A DNA stretch of 64,000 nt, taken from positions 62,001 through 126,000 of the forward strand of contig QQUJ01000019.1 in NCBI GenBank assembly GCA_008501635.1, in the 5' to 3' direction. Shown here piece by piece: positions 45,301 through 56,740 of this stretch (position 1 is the first letter of the stretch; each line of letters begins with the position of its first letter). The stretch is from Pseudomonadota bacterium. GTDB lineage: Bacteria; Pseudomonadota; Gammaproteobacteria; QQUJ01. The translations under genes were made by a program, and so were the position numbers. The notes under the pieces were generated by a model. That model searched no databases. It was given only the letters and a program-made list of their open reading frames with translations, and was not told where the DNA came from.

Positions 45301-45829
45301 CAACGGGCGCGGTAAGCGCGAACAGAGCGTGATTCTGGCGGGCTTGGTGATAGCGCAACGCCTGACGACCACAAAGCGCGGTGGCAAGATCGCTTTCGTC
45401 ACACTGGATGATCGCAGTGGCCGGATCGAGATCACACTGTTCAGCGAAACCTTTCAACAGTTTCGGGATTTGCTGGTCAAAGACCGGCTGGTGGTCGTCG
45501 AGGGGACGTTGAGCTTCGATGACTATTCAGGTCGTCAACGATTGATGGTGGAGCGGGTCCTGAATATTGAACAGGCGCGCACCCAATTCGCCCGCCATCT
45601 GCGTATCACGCTGCATGGTTCTCCGGCATCGGGCGATCTGGCGGGGAAGCTTGTCAAAGCCCTGGACCCCTTCCGTGGAGGCACGACACCGGTTTGGATC
45701 CATTATCGCAACGAATCTGCCACCACCACCCTGATGCTCGACACATCGTGGAACATAGTGCCCAGCGATGAACTTCTCATGCGACTGACAAAGCTGGAGG
45801 CGGCAGAGAATGTGGAACTCGTTTACTAG
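42323..45829 (+). CDS. dnaE: DNA polymerase III alpha subunit
   Basis: Replicative polymerase of 1168 residues, close to E. coli length. It has the N-terminal PHP domain (VHLRLHTEYSLVDG), the palm with the catalytic aspartates in MPDFDIDFCMEGRDRV, the fingers, a tandem HhH region and a C-terminal OB fold (VILAGLVIAQRLTTTKRGGKIAFVTLDD). The TAG stop lies inside the terminal repeat of the palindromic element that follows, at 45826. Confidence 0.97.
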   Translation: MKQTPFVHLRLHTEYSLVDGVVRIKPLIDAVAGHGMGAVAVTDQTNLFAMVKFYKAALKGGIKPIVGVDLWLRPHDESLVPARVTLLCQHAQGYRHLTRLVSRGYLEGQHRGVPMIDSAWLAEEGVDGLIALSGGVNGEIGRALFGGRSEEGAMLIDRYQNLFGDRFYMEVWRTERDGEEEYLHQAVDLATRHGVPIVATNDVRFLRNDEFETHEARVCIHDGRTLNDPRRQHRYSPEQYLKSPQEMAELFADLPEALANSVEIAKRCNLELTLGENYLPEFPVPSGMTEDQFFRREAEQGLEQRLKKTRILHDGQLPLPEAEYRARLKHELEVITQMGFPGYFLIVADFIRWARENGVPVGPGRGSGAGSLVAYCLGITDLDPLTYDLLFERFLNPERVSMPDFDIDFCMEGRDRVIEYVAQRYGRDRVSQIITYGSMAARAVVRDVGRVLGHPYGFVDRVAKLIPFELGITLDKALEQSEELRTGYDTDEEIRTLIDLARSLEGITRNAGKHAGGVVIAPSVLTDFAPLYCEQGGGGLVTQFDKDDVEAVGLVKFDFLGLRTLTIIDWALRTINSGRTANGADPVDITTIALDDPPTFTLLKRCATTAVFQLESRGMKDLIKRLQPDCFEDIVALVALFRPGPLQSGMVDDFINRKHGRAKVDYPHPELEPILKPTYGVILYQEQVMQIAQVLAGYTLGGADLLRRAMGKKKPEEMAEQRSIFLAGAAKRKVEEKTSGHIFDLMEKFAGYGFNKSHSAAYALVSYQTAWLKAHYPAAFMAAVLSADMDNTDKVVGMINECHNLSLEVLSPDINSSEYAFSAIDEARIRYGLGAIKGVGQAALEGIVAERTQHGRFKDLSEFCRRIDQRKVNRRVLEALIRAGALDALGANRATLMAQLPTALQMAVQHTAMEAVGQVDLFGLADNGAGTTQAIPEALLELEEWDEEQRLAAEKETLGLYLTGHPILRYEAELSRFTSGRIADFIGDEDTGNNGRGKREQSVILAGLVIAQRLTTTKRGGKIAFVTLDDRSGRIEITLFSETFQQFRDLLVKDRLVVVEGTLSFDDYSGRQRLMVERVLNIEQARTQFARHLRITLHGSPASGDLAGKLVKALDPFRGGTTPVWIHYRNESATTTLMLDTSWNIVPSDELLMRLTKLEAAENVELVY

Positions 45830-46095
45830 AACCTATCTCAGAGTCCCGCGCGAGCTGTGCCGGTCGCTCGTGGTTTCAGCGCCAGGCGCGGCGAGCGTGG
45901 TTGGGTCATTCCCAATGAGCGAGCCGCAACACCACGCTGGAGTCATGAGCGGCCGGCCCTGCGGGTTGGCCCCGGAGGTGCGCTGGCGGTGTTCTCGACT
46001 TGCCAATAGCGCTGCTATTGGCTGCGCCTTCGGGCCTACCCAGCGCACCTCTGGGGCTCAACACAGCACGCGCGGGACTCTGAGATAGGTTCTAG
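45826..46095. mobile_element. Palindromic repeat element 1 (MITE-like), with a nested insertion
   Basis: A 270-bp element is bounded by a perfect 27-bp inverted repeat, CTAGAACCTATCTCAGAGTC... at 45826-45852 and its complement at 46069-46095. Its left part (45828-45933) is homologous, in inverted orientation, to element 2 next to it. The pieces of that homology are split by about 126 bp (45933-46058) flanked by the direct repeat CAACAC (45927-45932 and 46059-46064). Element 2 has only one CAACAC there. No transposase is present; short open frames inside look spurious. Confidence 0.75.
45970..46056. repeat. Hairpin core of the inserted segment in element 1
   Basis: CCCCGGAGGTGCGCTGG (45970-45986) pairs with CCAGCGCACCTCTGGGG (46040-46056), 17 bp with one G-T. 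Inside it CCAATAGC (46003-46010) pairs perfectly with GCTATTGG (46014-46021). Such a double hairpin in a segment flanked by a direct repeat looks like a second small repeat family inserted in the first. Confidence 0.65.
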
Positions 46096-46227
46096 AATCT
46101 ATCTCAAAATCCCCCGCCTGCGGTGTTGCGGCTCGCTCATTGGGAATAAACTAACTACGATTGCAGCGCCTGGCGCTGCAAGCGCGAGCGACCGGCACAG
46201 CTCGCGTGAAATTTTGAGACAGGTTCT
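46094..46227. mobile_element. Palindromic repeat element 2 (MITE-like)
   Basis: A 134-bp element abuts element 1. Its ends AGAATCTATCTCAAAAT and (reverse complement) AGAACCTGTCTCAAAAT form an imperfect 17-bp terminal repeat. It contains a perfect 10+10 palindrome, TTGCAGCGCC-T-GGCGCTGCAA (46161-46181). Two blocks are perfect inverted copies of element 1: 46122-46147 with 45908-45933 (26 bp) and 46185-46206 with 45849-45870 (22 bp). The remaining 46228-46350 before accA shows no gene. Confidence 0.72.
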
Positions 46228-46350
46228 GAAATTGGAAGCATGTGACAATCAGCTGCCGCAGAGTCATAATGTGAACCCTGTGCCTGTGAGGGCTCGGAAA
46301 AATCCAATCATAAAAGTCGGTTATGCTAATCATTTAAAGTATGTTCTAAC

Positions 46351-47307
46351 ATGAATCTCAACTTTCTCGATTTCGAACAACCCATCGCGGAGCTTCAGGC
46401 CAAGATTGAAGAGCTGCGTCTGGTGGGCGATGACAACGAGATCAACATAAGCGAGGAGATCTCACGGCTCGAAGCCAAGAGCCGCACGCTGACGGAGTCG
46501 ATCTTCAGCGCACTGAAACCCTGGCAGGTCGCGCAGCTGTCGCGTCATCCGCAACGGCCCTATTCCCTGGATTATATCGAGCGAATCGTCACCGATTTTC
46601 AGGAGCTGAGCGGCGATAGAGCCTTCGCCGATGATCCCGCCATCGTTGGCGGTGTAGGGCGGCTCGATGGACGCCCGGTGATGCTCGTCTGCCATCAAAA
46701 GGGTCGTGATACCAAAGAAAAACTCCGGCGCAACTTCGGTATGCCGCGACCGGAGGGTTACCGCAAGGCCCTGAGACTTATGCAGATGGCCGATCGCTTC
46801 CAACTCCCGATTGTGACTTTTATCGATACTCCGGGTGCCTATCCAGGGGTAGACGCTGAAGAGCGCGGTCAGAGCGAGGCGATTGCTCGCAACCTCTTCG
46901 TCATGTCCAAACTACGCACACCCATTGTCTGCACGGTTATCGGTGAAGGGGGATCGGGTGGTGCGCTCGCCATCGGGGTCGGGGATCGGGTGTCGATGCT
47001 CCAGTACAGCACTTACTCGGTGATTTCGCCCGAAGGATGTGCTTCGATTCTGTGGAAAAGCTCTGAACGTGCCTCGGATGCAGCCGAAGCCATGGGTATC
47101 ACGGCAAGACGGCTCAAGTCTCTCCATCTCATCGACGAGATCGTTGCGGAACCTTTGGGTGGCGCACATCGCGATATAGATGGTATGGCCGAGACCTTGA
47201 AGGTCGCGCTCATCGCCAATCTGGACGAATTGGAAGAACTCGATACGGAAGCGTTGCTTGAGCAACGCTATCAACGTCTTATGGGCTACGGTTCGTTCAA
47301 GAGCTAA
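46351..47307 (+). CDS. accA: Acetyl-CoA carboxylase carboxyltransferase subunit alpha
   Basis: Forms with AccD the carboxyltransferase that moves carboxyl from biotin to acetyl-CoA, giving malonyl-CoA for fatty acids. The 318 residues start [15 protein letters not shown], as in relatives, and hold the crotonase-fold segments [16 protein letters not shown] and [14 protein letters not shown]. No clear ribosome binding site is visible. The palindromic element upstream separates it from dnaE, its usual neighbour. Confidence 0.96.
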   Translation: MNLNFLDFEQPIAELQAKIEELRLVGDDNEINISEEISRLEAKSRTLTESIFSALKPWQVAQLSRHPQRPYSLDYIERIVTDFQELSGDRAFADDPAIVGGVGRLDGRPVMLVCHQKGRDTKEKLRRNFGMPRPEGYRKALRLMQMADRFQLPIVTFIDTPGAYPGVDAEERGQSEAIARNLFVMSKLRTPIVCTVIGEGGSGGALAIGVGDRVSMLQYSTYSVISPEGCASILWKSSERASDAAEAMGITARRLKSLHLIDEIVAEPLGGAHRDIDGMAETLKVALIANLDELEELDTEALLEQRYQRLMGYGSFKS

Positions 47308-47333
47308 ATCGCCCCGGGCAAAGCGCCCTCCAC

Positions 47334-48671
47334 ATGCCTTTCACTCCCGAAACCCTGCTGCCGCCGCTGCTTGAGATACCCGATGTCAGACGCTTGCGCG
47401 TCGCTTTCAGCGGTGGTCTTGATTCCATGGTGCTACTCACAGCGCTGCAGCGCTTGCGCGAATCCGGAGCTCTCCTGGCGGCGCTGGATGCCATCCACAT
47501 CCATCACGGGCTGAGTCCCTATGCCGACGAATGGGCCCAACACTGCGCTCAAGTTTGCTGTGAACTGCGCGTGCCTCTCGTGCAGTTCAATGTGGTCGTG
47601 GATACGGAAAGCGGTAAGGGAATCGAGGCCTCGGCGCGGAACGCACGGTACAGCGCCCTGGCGCGGGAAACGGAGCCTGGCGATTGCCTGCTCATGGCCC
47701 ATCATGCGGATGACCAGGCCGAGACTCTGTTGTTGCAGCTGCTTCGTGGCAGCGGTCCGCATGGGTTGGCTGCCATGCCCTTTTTGCGCCCCTTCGGCAA
47801 TGGCCTGCTGGTGCGGCCGCTGTTGGATTTTCGGCGTGATCAGCTCTTTGCCTGGGCCTCGCAGGCAGGTTTGTGCTGGGTTGAAGACCACAGTAACCGG
47901 CAGCAGGATTTGGATCGCAATTTTTTGCGGCTCAGCGTTATCCCGCTCCTGAAGCAGCGCTGGCCGTCACTGGCGACGACGCTCTCACGCAGCGCACGCC
48001 TCTGCGGCGAATCAGCGCAACTGCTGGAGGAGCTGGCGGCGAGCGATATTGCGGCGGCAAGTACCCCCCATCCCCGTGAACTGCGCTGGAAGGTGCTTGC
48101 CGATCACTCGGTCGTGAGAAGACGCAATCTGCTGCGCGCCTGGATTGCTCGTTGCGGTTTTCCAGTGCCGAATGCCCGGCGACTGGAGCGCATGGCAACC
48201 GATTTCTGGGATGCGGCGCCCGACCGCAATCCTGCACTGCGCTGGGAAGGCGCCGAAATGCACCGTTATCGGGAGATGCTCTACCTCATGCCGACGCTTC
48301 CGGCCGTTGATCCTGCACTCCGGCTGTCGTGGGATCCCGAATTACCCCTCGAACTGCCGGGTGGGGGGAGGCTTGGCGCACAACGACGGCCCGGCGAGGG
48401 ACTGTCAGTGTCGAAATTGCTTTCAGGTCCGTTGATCGTGCGCTTCCGGCAGGGCGGTGAGCATTGCCATCCCGCAGGACGGCGTGACTCCCATTCGTTG
48501 AAAAAACTGCTGCAGGAGCACGCCGTGCCACCCTGGCTGCGTGATCGCATTCCTCTGATCTACCACGGCGAGGAGTTGATAGCGGTTGCCGACCGGATCA
48601 TCAGTGAGGGGTTTGCCGCCTCTCCAGACGAATGTGGATGGGTGCTGAAATGGAGGCCCGCAAACGACTGA
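47334..48671 (+). CDS. tilS: tRNA(Ile)-lysidine synthase
   Basis: Modifies C34 of the CAU-anticodon isoleucine tRNA to lysidine so that it reads AUA. The 445 residues have the PP-loop ATPase motif FSGGLDSMVLL, HHADDQAETLLLQLLRGSG, and the C-terminal substrate-binding domains. It follows accA by 26 bp, a common arrangement. Confidence 0.95.
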   Translation: MPFTPETLLPPLLEIPDVRRLRVAFSGGLDSMVLLTALQRLRESGALLAALDAIHIHHGLSPYADEWAQHCAQVCCELRVPLVQFNVVVDTESGKGIEASARNARYSALARETEPGDCLLMAHHADDQAETLLLQLLRGSGPHGLAAMPFLRPFGNGLLVRPLLDFRRDQLFAWASQAGLCWVEDHSNRQQDLDRNFLRLSVIPLLKQRWPSLATTLSRSARLCGESAQLLEELAASDIAAASTPHPRELRWKVLADHSVVRRRNLLRAWIARCGFPVPNARRLERMATDFWDAAPDRNPALRWEGAEMHRYREMLYLMPTLPAVDPALRLSWDPELPLELPGGGRLGAQRRPGEGLSVSKLLSGPLIVRFRQGGEHCHPAGRRDSHSLKKLLQEHAVPPWLRDRIPLIYHGEELIAVADRIISEGFAASPDECGWVLKWRPAND

Positions 48672-48753
48672 GCAGCTTCTTTGATGCGACGACCGGCGTT
48701 GTGGAAGTGGGGTGCTTTCTGGTATTTTTACCTCCCGTCCGTAGTACCTCTGA

Positions 48754-51296
<2,543 letters not shown>

Positions 51297-51356
51297 AAAT
51301 TCATTCAATAAAGCACATTAATAAAACCAGGTATCTCATTGAGAAAGAAAAGGATA

Positions 51357-52643
51357 ATGTCAAAGATCAGGCAAGTCATTGGTCGGGAGATCATCGATTC
51401 AAGGGGCAATCCGACCGTCGAGGCGGATGTCATCCTCGACTCCGGAATTCTGGGGCGTGCGGCCGTTCCTTCCGGTGCGTCAACCGGATCTCGCGAAGCT
51501 GTCGAGCTGCGAGATGCCGATGCCCGGCGCTATCTGGGCAAGGGTGTTCTGCATGCCGTGGCCAACGTCAATGGTGAGATCCGCAACGCCGTCGTCGGTA
51601 TGGAGGTCGGGGAGCAGGCCGAGATCGATCGCACCCTGATTGAGCTCGATGGCACAGAGAACAAGGGGCGACTTGGCGCCAACGCGCTGCTGGCGGTTTC
51701 GCTGGCCGCAGCGCGCGCCGCCGCTGCCCAGAACGGTGTAGCGCTGTATCGCCACCTCCAGCCGCAAGGGCCCTACCTTTTTCCAGTGCCCATGATGAAC
51801 ATTCTCAATGGCGGTGCCCATGCCGACAACAATGTCGATATCCAGGAGTTCATGGTGTTACCGACCGGAGCCCCGAGTATCGCGGAAGCCATTCGTTGTG
51901 GTGCCGAGGTGTTCCATTCGTTGAAAGAGGTGCTGAAGGGGCGCGGTCTCAACACCGCTGTCGGTGATGAAGGGGGGTTTGCACCTGATCTGCGCTCCAA
52001 CGAGGAGGCCATCGAAGTGATCATGGAGGCGATTGCCCGGGCCGGTTACCACGCCGGCAAGGACATCCATCTCGCGCTCGATGTGGCGAGCTCGGAGTTC
52101 TACAAGGACGGCCTCTATCACCTGGCCTCGGAAGACAAACACCTCGATGCATCGGCTTTTGCGGCCTACCTGGAAGAGTGGGTCGAGAGGTACCCCATTA
52201 TCTCCATCGAGGACGGCATGGAAGAGAGCGATTGGGATGGCTGGAAACATCTGACAGAACGCCTCGGCCAGCGTTGCCAACTGGTTGGCGATGATCTGTT
52301 CGTTACCAACACCAGGATTCTCAAGGAGGGCATCGATAAGGGGATTGCTAATTCGATACTCATAAAGGTCAATCAGATCGGAACCCTGACCGAGACTTTG
52401 GATGCGATTCGAATGGCGCATGACGCCGGCTATTCCTCAGTGGTGTCGCACCGTTCCGGCGAGACCGAAGATAGCACGATTGCCGATCTCGCCGTTGCGA
52501 CGACGGCGACACAGATCAAAACCGGCTCTTTATCGCGTTCCGATCGTGTCGCCAAGTACAACCAGTTGCTCCGTATCGCAGAAGAGGTGGGCGCGGAGGG
52601 AGCCTATCCGGGTCTGGCCGCATTTCCCCATCTGCAGAGCTGA
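51357..52643 (+). CDS. eno: Enolase
   Basis: Glycolytic enzyme that interconverts 2-phosphoglycerate and phosphoenolpyruvate. The 428 residues include [17 protein letters not shown], the catalytic-site segments GDEGGFAP and [10 protein letters not shown], and [10 protein letters not shown]. The ATG at 51357 follows AAAGGAT; an in-frame TTG at 51339 would add six basic residues. Confidence 0.98.
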   Translation: MSKIRQVIGREIIDSRGNPTVEADVILDSGILGRAAVPSGASTGSREAVELRDADARRYLGKGVLHAVANVNGEIRNAVVGMEVGEQAEIDRTLIELDGTENKGRLGANALLAVSLAAARAAAAQNGVALYRHLQPQGPYLFPVPMMNILNGGAHADNNVDIQEFMVLPTGAPSIAEAIRCGAEVFHSLKEVLKGRGLNTAVGDEGGFAPDLRSNEEAIEVIMEAIARAGYHAGKDIHLALDVASSEFYKDGLYHLASEDKHLDASAFAAYLEEWVERYPIISIEDGMEESDWDGWKHLTERLGQRCQLVGDDLFVTNTRILKEGIDKGIANSILIKVNQIGTLTETLDAIRMAHDAGYSSVVSHRSGETEDSTIADLAVATTATQIKTGSLSRSDRVAKYNQLLRIAEEVGAEGAYPGLAAFPHLQS

Positions 52644-52677
52644 CTCGTCGCCATTTGCTGATCGTCACTGATGATGA

Positions 52678-52702
52678 GCGCCTGGGTTTCATGCCCGGGC
52701 GT
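52678..52702 (+). terminator. Possible terminator after eno
   Basis: GCGCC-T-GGG pairs with CCC-G-GGCGT around a short loop. The tail TCTCCTTAT is pyrimidine-rich but has no T run, so termination may be weak. Confidence 0.4.
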
Positions 52703-52780
52703 CTCCTTATATGCTCTAAACACGCTGCGGATCGATGATGAACCCGGCACAAAGGGTCAGAATAGAGGGCGTTACAGGCG

Positions 52781-53113
52781 GTGTGGATAAAAGTCCTGGT
52801 CACCATCCTCGCGGTACTGCTATTGGTGCTGCAGTACCGCTTGTGGGTGGGCGATGGCAGCCTGGCAGAAGTGTGGCAGCTGCGCCGCGAGATTGCCGTT
52901 CAGGAGGCCGAAAACCTCAGGCTGCTGGAACGCAATCGGGTTCTCGAGGCGGAGGTGCAGGATCTGAAAAAAGGCGTCAAGGCAATCGAGGAACGCGCGC
53001 GCAGCGAGCTGGGTATGATCCGCAAGAACGAAACCTTCTACCAGATCGTCGAACCTAAAGTACCTCCGTCGGGTACGGCGCAGCAGTCGTCCGAAAAGCC
53101 AACCGGCCAATGA
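52781..53113 (+). CDS. ftsB: Cell division protein FtsB
   Basis: Small bitopic divisome protein that works with FtsL and FtsQ. The 110 residues have an N-terminal membrane helix (about 4-21), a coiled coil (about 32-72, LRREIAVQEAENLRLLERN) and a GMIRKNETFYQIV segment typical of the family's periplasmic end. The GTG start has only a weak site (AGGCG). It overlaps ispD by 4 bp. Confidence 0.92.
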   Translation: MWIKVLVTILAVLLLVLQYRLWVGDGSLAEVWQLRREIAVQEAENLRLLERNRVLEAEVQDLKKGVKAIEERARSELGMIRKNETFYQIVEPKVPPSGTAQQSSEKPTGQ

Positions 53114-53820
53114 CGAAGTTCCCTTCCGTATGGGCGATCGTGCCGGCCGCAGGGGCGGGACGCCGTATGGAGGCGGACCTCCCTAAACAGTATCTGCAGC
53201 TGAACGGGCAAACACTGCTGCAACATACTTTATCGCGCGTGCTTGATTACCCCGGGCTCAGTGGAGTCGTAGTGGTCGTGGCCCCGGGAGACCAGTGGGT
53301 GAATGACGTCGCGGATGCATTCAAGGAATCGCGACTCGAAGTGGTCACCGGTGGTGTTGAACGGTGTCATTCTGTGCTCAACGGTCTTCACGCCCTGGCT
53401 GCACGCGCGGCGGAGCATGATTGGATCATGGTTCACGATGCAGCCCGGCCCTGCGTGAGCCATAGCGATCTCGACCGGCTCTTCGCCGCAATCCGGGATG
53501 AGCCGGCCGGAGGCCTGCTGGGCATGCCGGTACGCGACACCATGAAACGCGCTGGCGCCGATTCTCATGTCATGGAAACGGTTGATCGCGACCGGCTGTG
53601 GCACGCGCTTACGCCACAGGTATTCCGATTTCAGATGCTGCTGGAGGCGCTCGAAGGCGCGATTCAGACGGGTGTCAGCGTGACCGACGAGGCGGCTGCC
53701 ATGGAGCACGCCGGCCACCGGCCGTTGATGGTTGAAGGGCGCGCCGATAACATCAAGGTGACACGGCCCGAGGACCTGGACTTGGCGGCCTTCTATCTTC
53801 GACAGCAGGAGGGGGAATGA
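53110..53820 (+). CDS. ispD: 2-C-methyl-D-erythritol 4-phosphate cytidylyltransferase
   Basis: MEP-pathway enzyme that attaches CMP to MEP. The 236 residues have the nucleotide-binding [19 protein letters not shown] and VHDAARPC. Both ends overlap neighbours as ATGA (ftsB and ispF), so the three genes are translationally coupled. Confidence 0.97.
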   Translation: MTKFPSVWAIVPAAGAGRRMEADLPKQYLQLNGQTLLQHTLSRVLDYPGLSGVVVVVAPGDQWVNDVADAFKESRLEVVTGGVERCHSVLNGLHALAARAAEHDWIMVHDAARPCVSHSDLDRLFAAIRDEPAGGLLGMPVRDTMKRAGADSHVMETVDRDRLWHALTPQVFRFQMLLEALEGAIQTGVSVTDEAAAMEHAGHRPLMVEGRADNIKVTRPEDLDLAAFYLRQQEGE

Positions 53821-54296
53821 AGCTGCGTATCGGTCATGGTTACGACGCGCATCGATTCGGGACCGGTGATCGGGTGGTCCTGGGGGGGGTTGCCATTCCC
53901 CACGACCAGGCGTTGATCGCCCACTCGGACGGCGATGTACTGATCCACGCAGTTTGTGACGCGCTGCTTGGGGCGGCGGCCCTTGGTGATATCGGTCGCC
54001 ATTTTCCGGACAGTGATCCTGCCTATCGGGGGATCGATAGCCGGACACTGTTGATTCGGGTCGTGCAGCTGGTGGCCGGGCAGGGCTATGGCATCGTGAA
54101 CCTGGATGCCACTGTGATAGCCCAGGCCCCCCGTTTGGCCCCCCACATAGTACGCATGTGCGGCAATTTGGCGCAGGATCTTGGTGTCGATCCCAGCGCG
54201 GTCAACATCAAGGCAACGACGACCGAAGGAATGGGTTTCGCCGGTCGGGGCGAGGGCATAGCAGCCCACGCGGTGGTGCTCTTGAGTTCGATCTAG
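53817..54296 (+). CDS. ispF: 2-C-methyl-D-erythritol 2,4-cyclodiphosphate synthase
   Basis: Trimeric zinc enzyme that cyclises CDP-ME 2-phosphate. The 159 residues have the metal site [20 protein letters not shown] and the C-terminal [16 protein letters not shown]. It is fused to neither IspD nor IspE and overlaps ispD by 4 bp. Confidence 0.97.
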   Translation: MKLRIGHGYDAHRFGTGDRVVLGGVAIPHDQALIAHSDGDVLIHAVCDALLGAAALGDIGRHFPDSDPAYRGIDSRTLLIRVVQLVAGQGYGIVNLDATVIAQAPRLAPHIVRMCGNLAQDLGVDPSAVNIKATTTEGMGFAGRGEGIAAHAVVLLSSI

Positions 54297-54298
54297 CG

Positions 54299-55351
54299 GT
54301 GCCCCAGGCGACGCTCACAACGCGCTCACTCCCCTGCGCGTTTGAAGGTCCACCGGTTGCCGGTAAGTTGCGCCAGCAGCCAGAGGATTTCCAGGTCGAG
54401 GAGTTGCTCTCCTTCGAGCCCAGCGGGTCAGGCGAACATGCCCTGATAAAGGTGCGCAAACGGGGCGAGAACACGCTGTGGGTGACCCGCCAGCTGGCGC
54501 GCGTGGCGGGGGTGCCATCCCGCGATGTGGGGTACGCGGGACTGAAGGATCGACACGCAGTGACCACGCAATGGTTCACTGTCGGCCTGGCCGGGAAGCT
54601 CGAGCCCGATTGGGGCGCCTGCGTCTCGGACTCCCTGGAGATCCTCGAGGTCGTTCGCCACAATCGCAAGTTGCGCCCCGGCGCGGTGGTCGAGAATCGT
54701 TTTTCGATTCACATCCGTGAACTGAAGGGTAGCCGCGAAGCGCTCGGCGAGCGTCTGGATTGCGTAGCCGCCGCTGGTGTCCCCAACTACTTTGGTGAAC
54801 AGCGTTTTGGCAGGGATGGCGACAACGTCAATCAGGCCCTGGCGCTCTTTGCGGACGAGATTCGCGTACGCGATCGCAAACTGCGCGGCATCTATCTCTC
54901 GGCGGCGCGCTCGTGGCTCTTCAATGCGGTGCTTGCGGAGCGGGTTACGACCAAATGCTGGAATAGAGCCCTGCCGGGCGATGTCATGGCGCTCGACGGG
55001 AGACGTGCTGTGTTTCTTGCCGAGCGTCTGGATGACACCCTGCTCCGGCGGGTTGAGGAGCATGATATTCATCCCACCGGTCCGCTGTGGGGTCAGGGCG
55101 AGCCAATGACGGTCGGCGCACCGGCTGACCTTGAGAAACGGGTTGCCAGCGAGCACGAGACGCTGGCCGACGGCCTGATCCGGGCAGGGATGAAACAGGA
55201 GCGCCGCGCCCTGCGTCTCCGCGTTCGAAACCTGAAATGGGCACTCGGTACGCACGGAATCGAACTGTCATTCGGCCTCCAGGCCGGCAGTTTCGCGACA
55301 GCGGTGCTCCGGGAACTCACCGACTACCGGAGTGCGCCGCACCTCGATTGA
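54299..55351 (+). CDS. truD: tRNA pseudouridine(13) synthase TruD
   Basis: Isomerises U13 of glutamate tRNA. The 350 residues match E. coli TruD (349). The catalytic Asp is in GYAGLKDRHAVTTQWF, and NYFGEQRFGRDGDN is the other family signature. The GTG at 54299, two bases after the ispF stop, gives this length; an earlier frame inside ispF is not supported. In E. coli surE follows directly; here two genes intervene. Confidence 0.94.
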   Translation: MPQATLTTRSLPCAFEGPPVAGKLRQQPEDFQVEELLSFEPSGSGEHALIKVRKRGENTLWVTRQLARVAGVPSRDVGYAGLKDRHAVTTQWFTVGLAGKLEPDWGACVSDSLEILEVVRHNRKLRPGAVVENRFSIHIRELKGSREALGERLDCVAAAGVPNYFGEQRFGRDGDNVNQALALFADEIRVRDRKLRGIYLSAARSWLFNAVLAERVTTKCWNRALPGDVMALDGRRAVFLAERLDDTLLRRVEEHDIHPTGPLWGQGEPMTVGAPADLEKRVASEHETLADGLIRAGMKQERRALRLRVRNLKWALGTHGIELSFGLQAGSFATAVLRELTDYRSAPHLD

Positions 55352-55535
55352 GCAACATCGGCGCACCGGCGGAACTGCCGCACTCCGGGGCCGGGTGCGC
55401 GTCGCCCGTTGCGCACAACGATCACGGGCAGTATGCGGAGCACCCCTGTCGCGCTGGGAAGAGGTCAGACCGGGTGCGTTATACTGGCGCCTGTTAGCAG
55501 GCCCTGGTCGCTTGTGCCAATTGCTGGATCTCAAT

Positions 55536-56708
55536 ATGCCGGACAGGCTCCACATCACTTATCAGTTGACCCCTGTGGCAGGGCAGAGCATCGAGGGATT
55601 GTGTCGCGGCATCGCTTTGGAACAGACGGTGGAGATGGCCGAGGATCTGGTGCGCAGCGACGAGATACGCGAACAGATCATCGGCGAGACCCTCGAGCTG
55701 GAGCCACTGCCCGACCTATCCGGCAGCTACCGCGCGGTGATCGCCTATCGACCGGAGACCACGGCCTATGCGTTGCCGCAGCTGTTGAATCTGCTCTACG
55801 GCAATATCTCGATCAAGAACAACATCCGCATCACCGCTATCGAAATGCCCGGCTCACTGCTCGCACATTGGCCCGGACCCAATTACGGCATTGAAGGGAT
55901 ACGGCGACTGACCGGCGTCAGGGATCGCGCCTTGGCGATGACGGCGCTAAAACCCATGGGCATGCCGGCGGCCGACCTCGCTCTCATGGCGGGCGCTTTC
56001 GCGCAGGGCGAAGGCGATATCGTCAAGGACGATCATGGGCTTGCCGACCATCCGTTCTGCGGCTTTGCTGAACGCGTCGAGCGTTGCCAGGAAGCGGTCG
56101 CCCGTGCCAATCAGAGCACCGGCCACACCACGCTCTATTTTCCCAACATCAGCGCCCCGCTCGAGACCTTGGAGGAGCATCTGCAGCTTGCCGTCGAGCT
56201 GGGAGTAAAGGGTGTATTGGTAGCGCCCTTTCTACTCGGATTGGATACCGTGCGGTATCTGGCTTCGCGTTACGACCTGGTTTTTGCCGGCCACCCGGCG
56301 TTTTCGGGTACACACTTCCACGACCGCCGTCATGGCATGACCCCGGGGGTCCTGCTGGGAACACTGTTTCGCCTGATTGGGTGCGATATCTCGATTTACC
56401 CCAACTTCGGCGGCCGTTTCGCGTTCACTCCGGAAGAGTGCCACGGCATCAACGCCGCACTGCAGCAACCGCTGGGCGAACTCAGGCCAGCATTTCCTGC
56501 ACCTGCCGGCGGCATGACGCTGGACCGTATTCCCGAGATGGCGGCAGCGTACGGTAGCGATGCGGTCTATTTGATTGGATCGGCACTGCTGCGTGAAGAC
56601 ATCGACCTCGTCGTGGCGACTCGACGGTTCATGGCACGTATCCACGAAAGTTTTGCGCCCGTTACGGGGGTGAGGCCATGTCGAACGGGATCTGGCGGTG
56701 GGACCTGA
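55536..56708 (+). CDS. RuBisCO-like protein (form IV type)
   Basis: TIM-barrel protein of 390 residues related to the RuBisCO large subunit. ALKPMG (137-142) corresponds to the TxKPKLG catalytic segment. DIVKDDHG (161-168) corresponds to the carbamylated-lysine loop, with Lys164 and Asp166 kept but His167 in place of the metal-binding Glu. GHPAFSGT (252-259) corresponds to the active-site His294 region. The loop-6 lysine and the N-terminal active-site residues of true RuBisCO are missing, so carbon fixation is not expected. The KDDHGLADxPF signature resembles RuBisCO-like proteins linked to D-apionate catabolism, but no such genes are nearby. The start at 55536 fits the fold start. Likely an enolase, isomerase or decarboxylase; substrate unknown. 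Confidence 0.85.
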   Translation: MPDRLHITYQLTPVAGQSIEGLCRGIALEQTVEMAEDLVRSDEIREQIIGETLELEPLPDLSGSYRAVIAYRPETTAYALPQLLNLLYGNISIKNNIRITAIEMPGSLLAHWPGPNYGIEGIRRLTGVRDRALAMTALKPMGMPAADLALMAGAFAQGEGDIVKDDHGLADHPFCGFAERVERCQEAVARANQSTGHTTLYFPNISAPLETLEEHLQLAVELGVKGVLVAPFLLGLDTVRYLASRYDLVFAGHPAFSGTHFHDRRHGMTPGVLLGTLFRLIGCDISIYPNFGGRFAFTPEECHGINAALQQPLGELRPAFPAPAGGMTLDRIPEMAAAYGSDAVYLIGSALLREDIDLVVATRRFMARIHESFAPVTGVRPCRTGSGGGT

Positions 56709-56740
56709 TGAAGCTCGCTTCGCGCTCGTAGAAGATGGAT

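Noticed and set aside
45810-46088. Short open frames within the palindromic element
   Set aside because: Their sequence is dictated by the inverted repeats, and frames appear on both strands because of the symmetry; no start signals.
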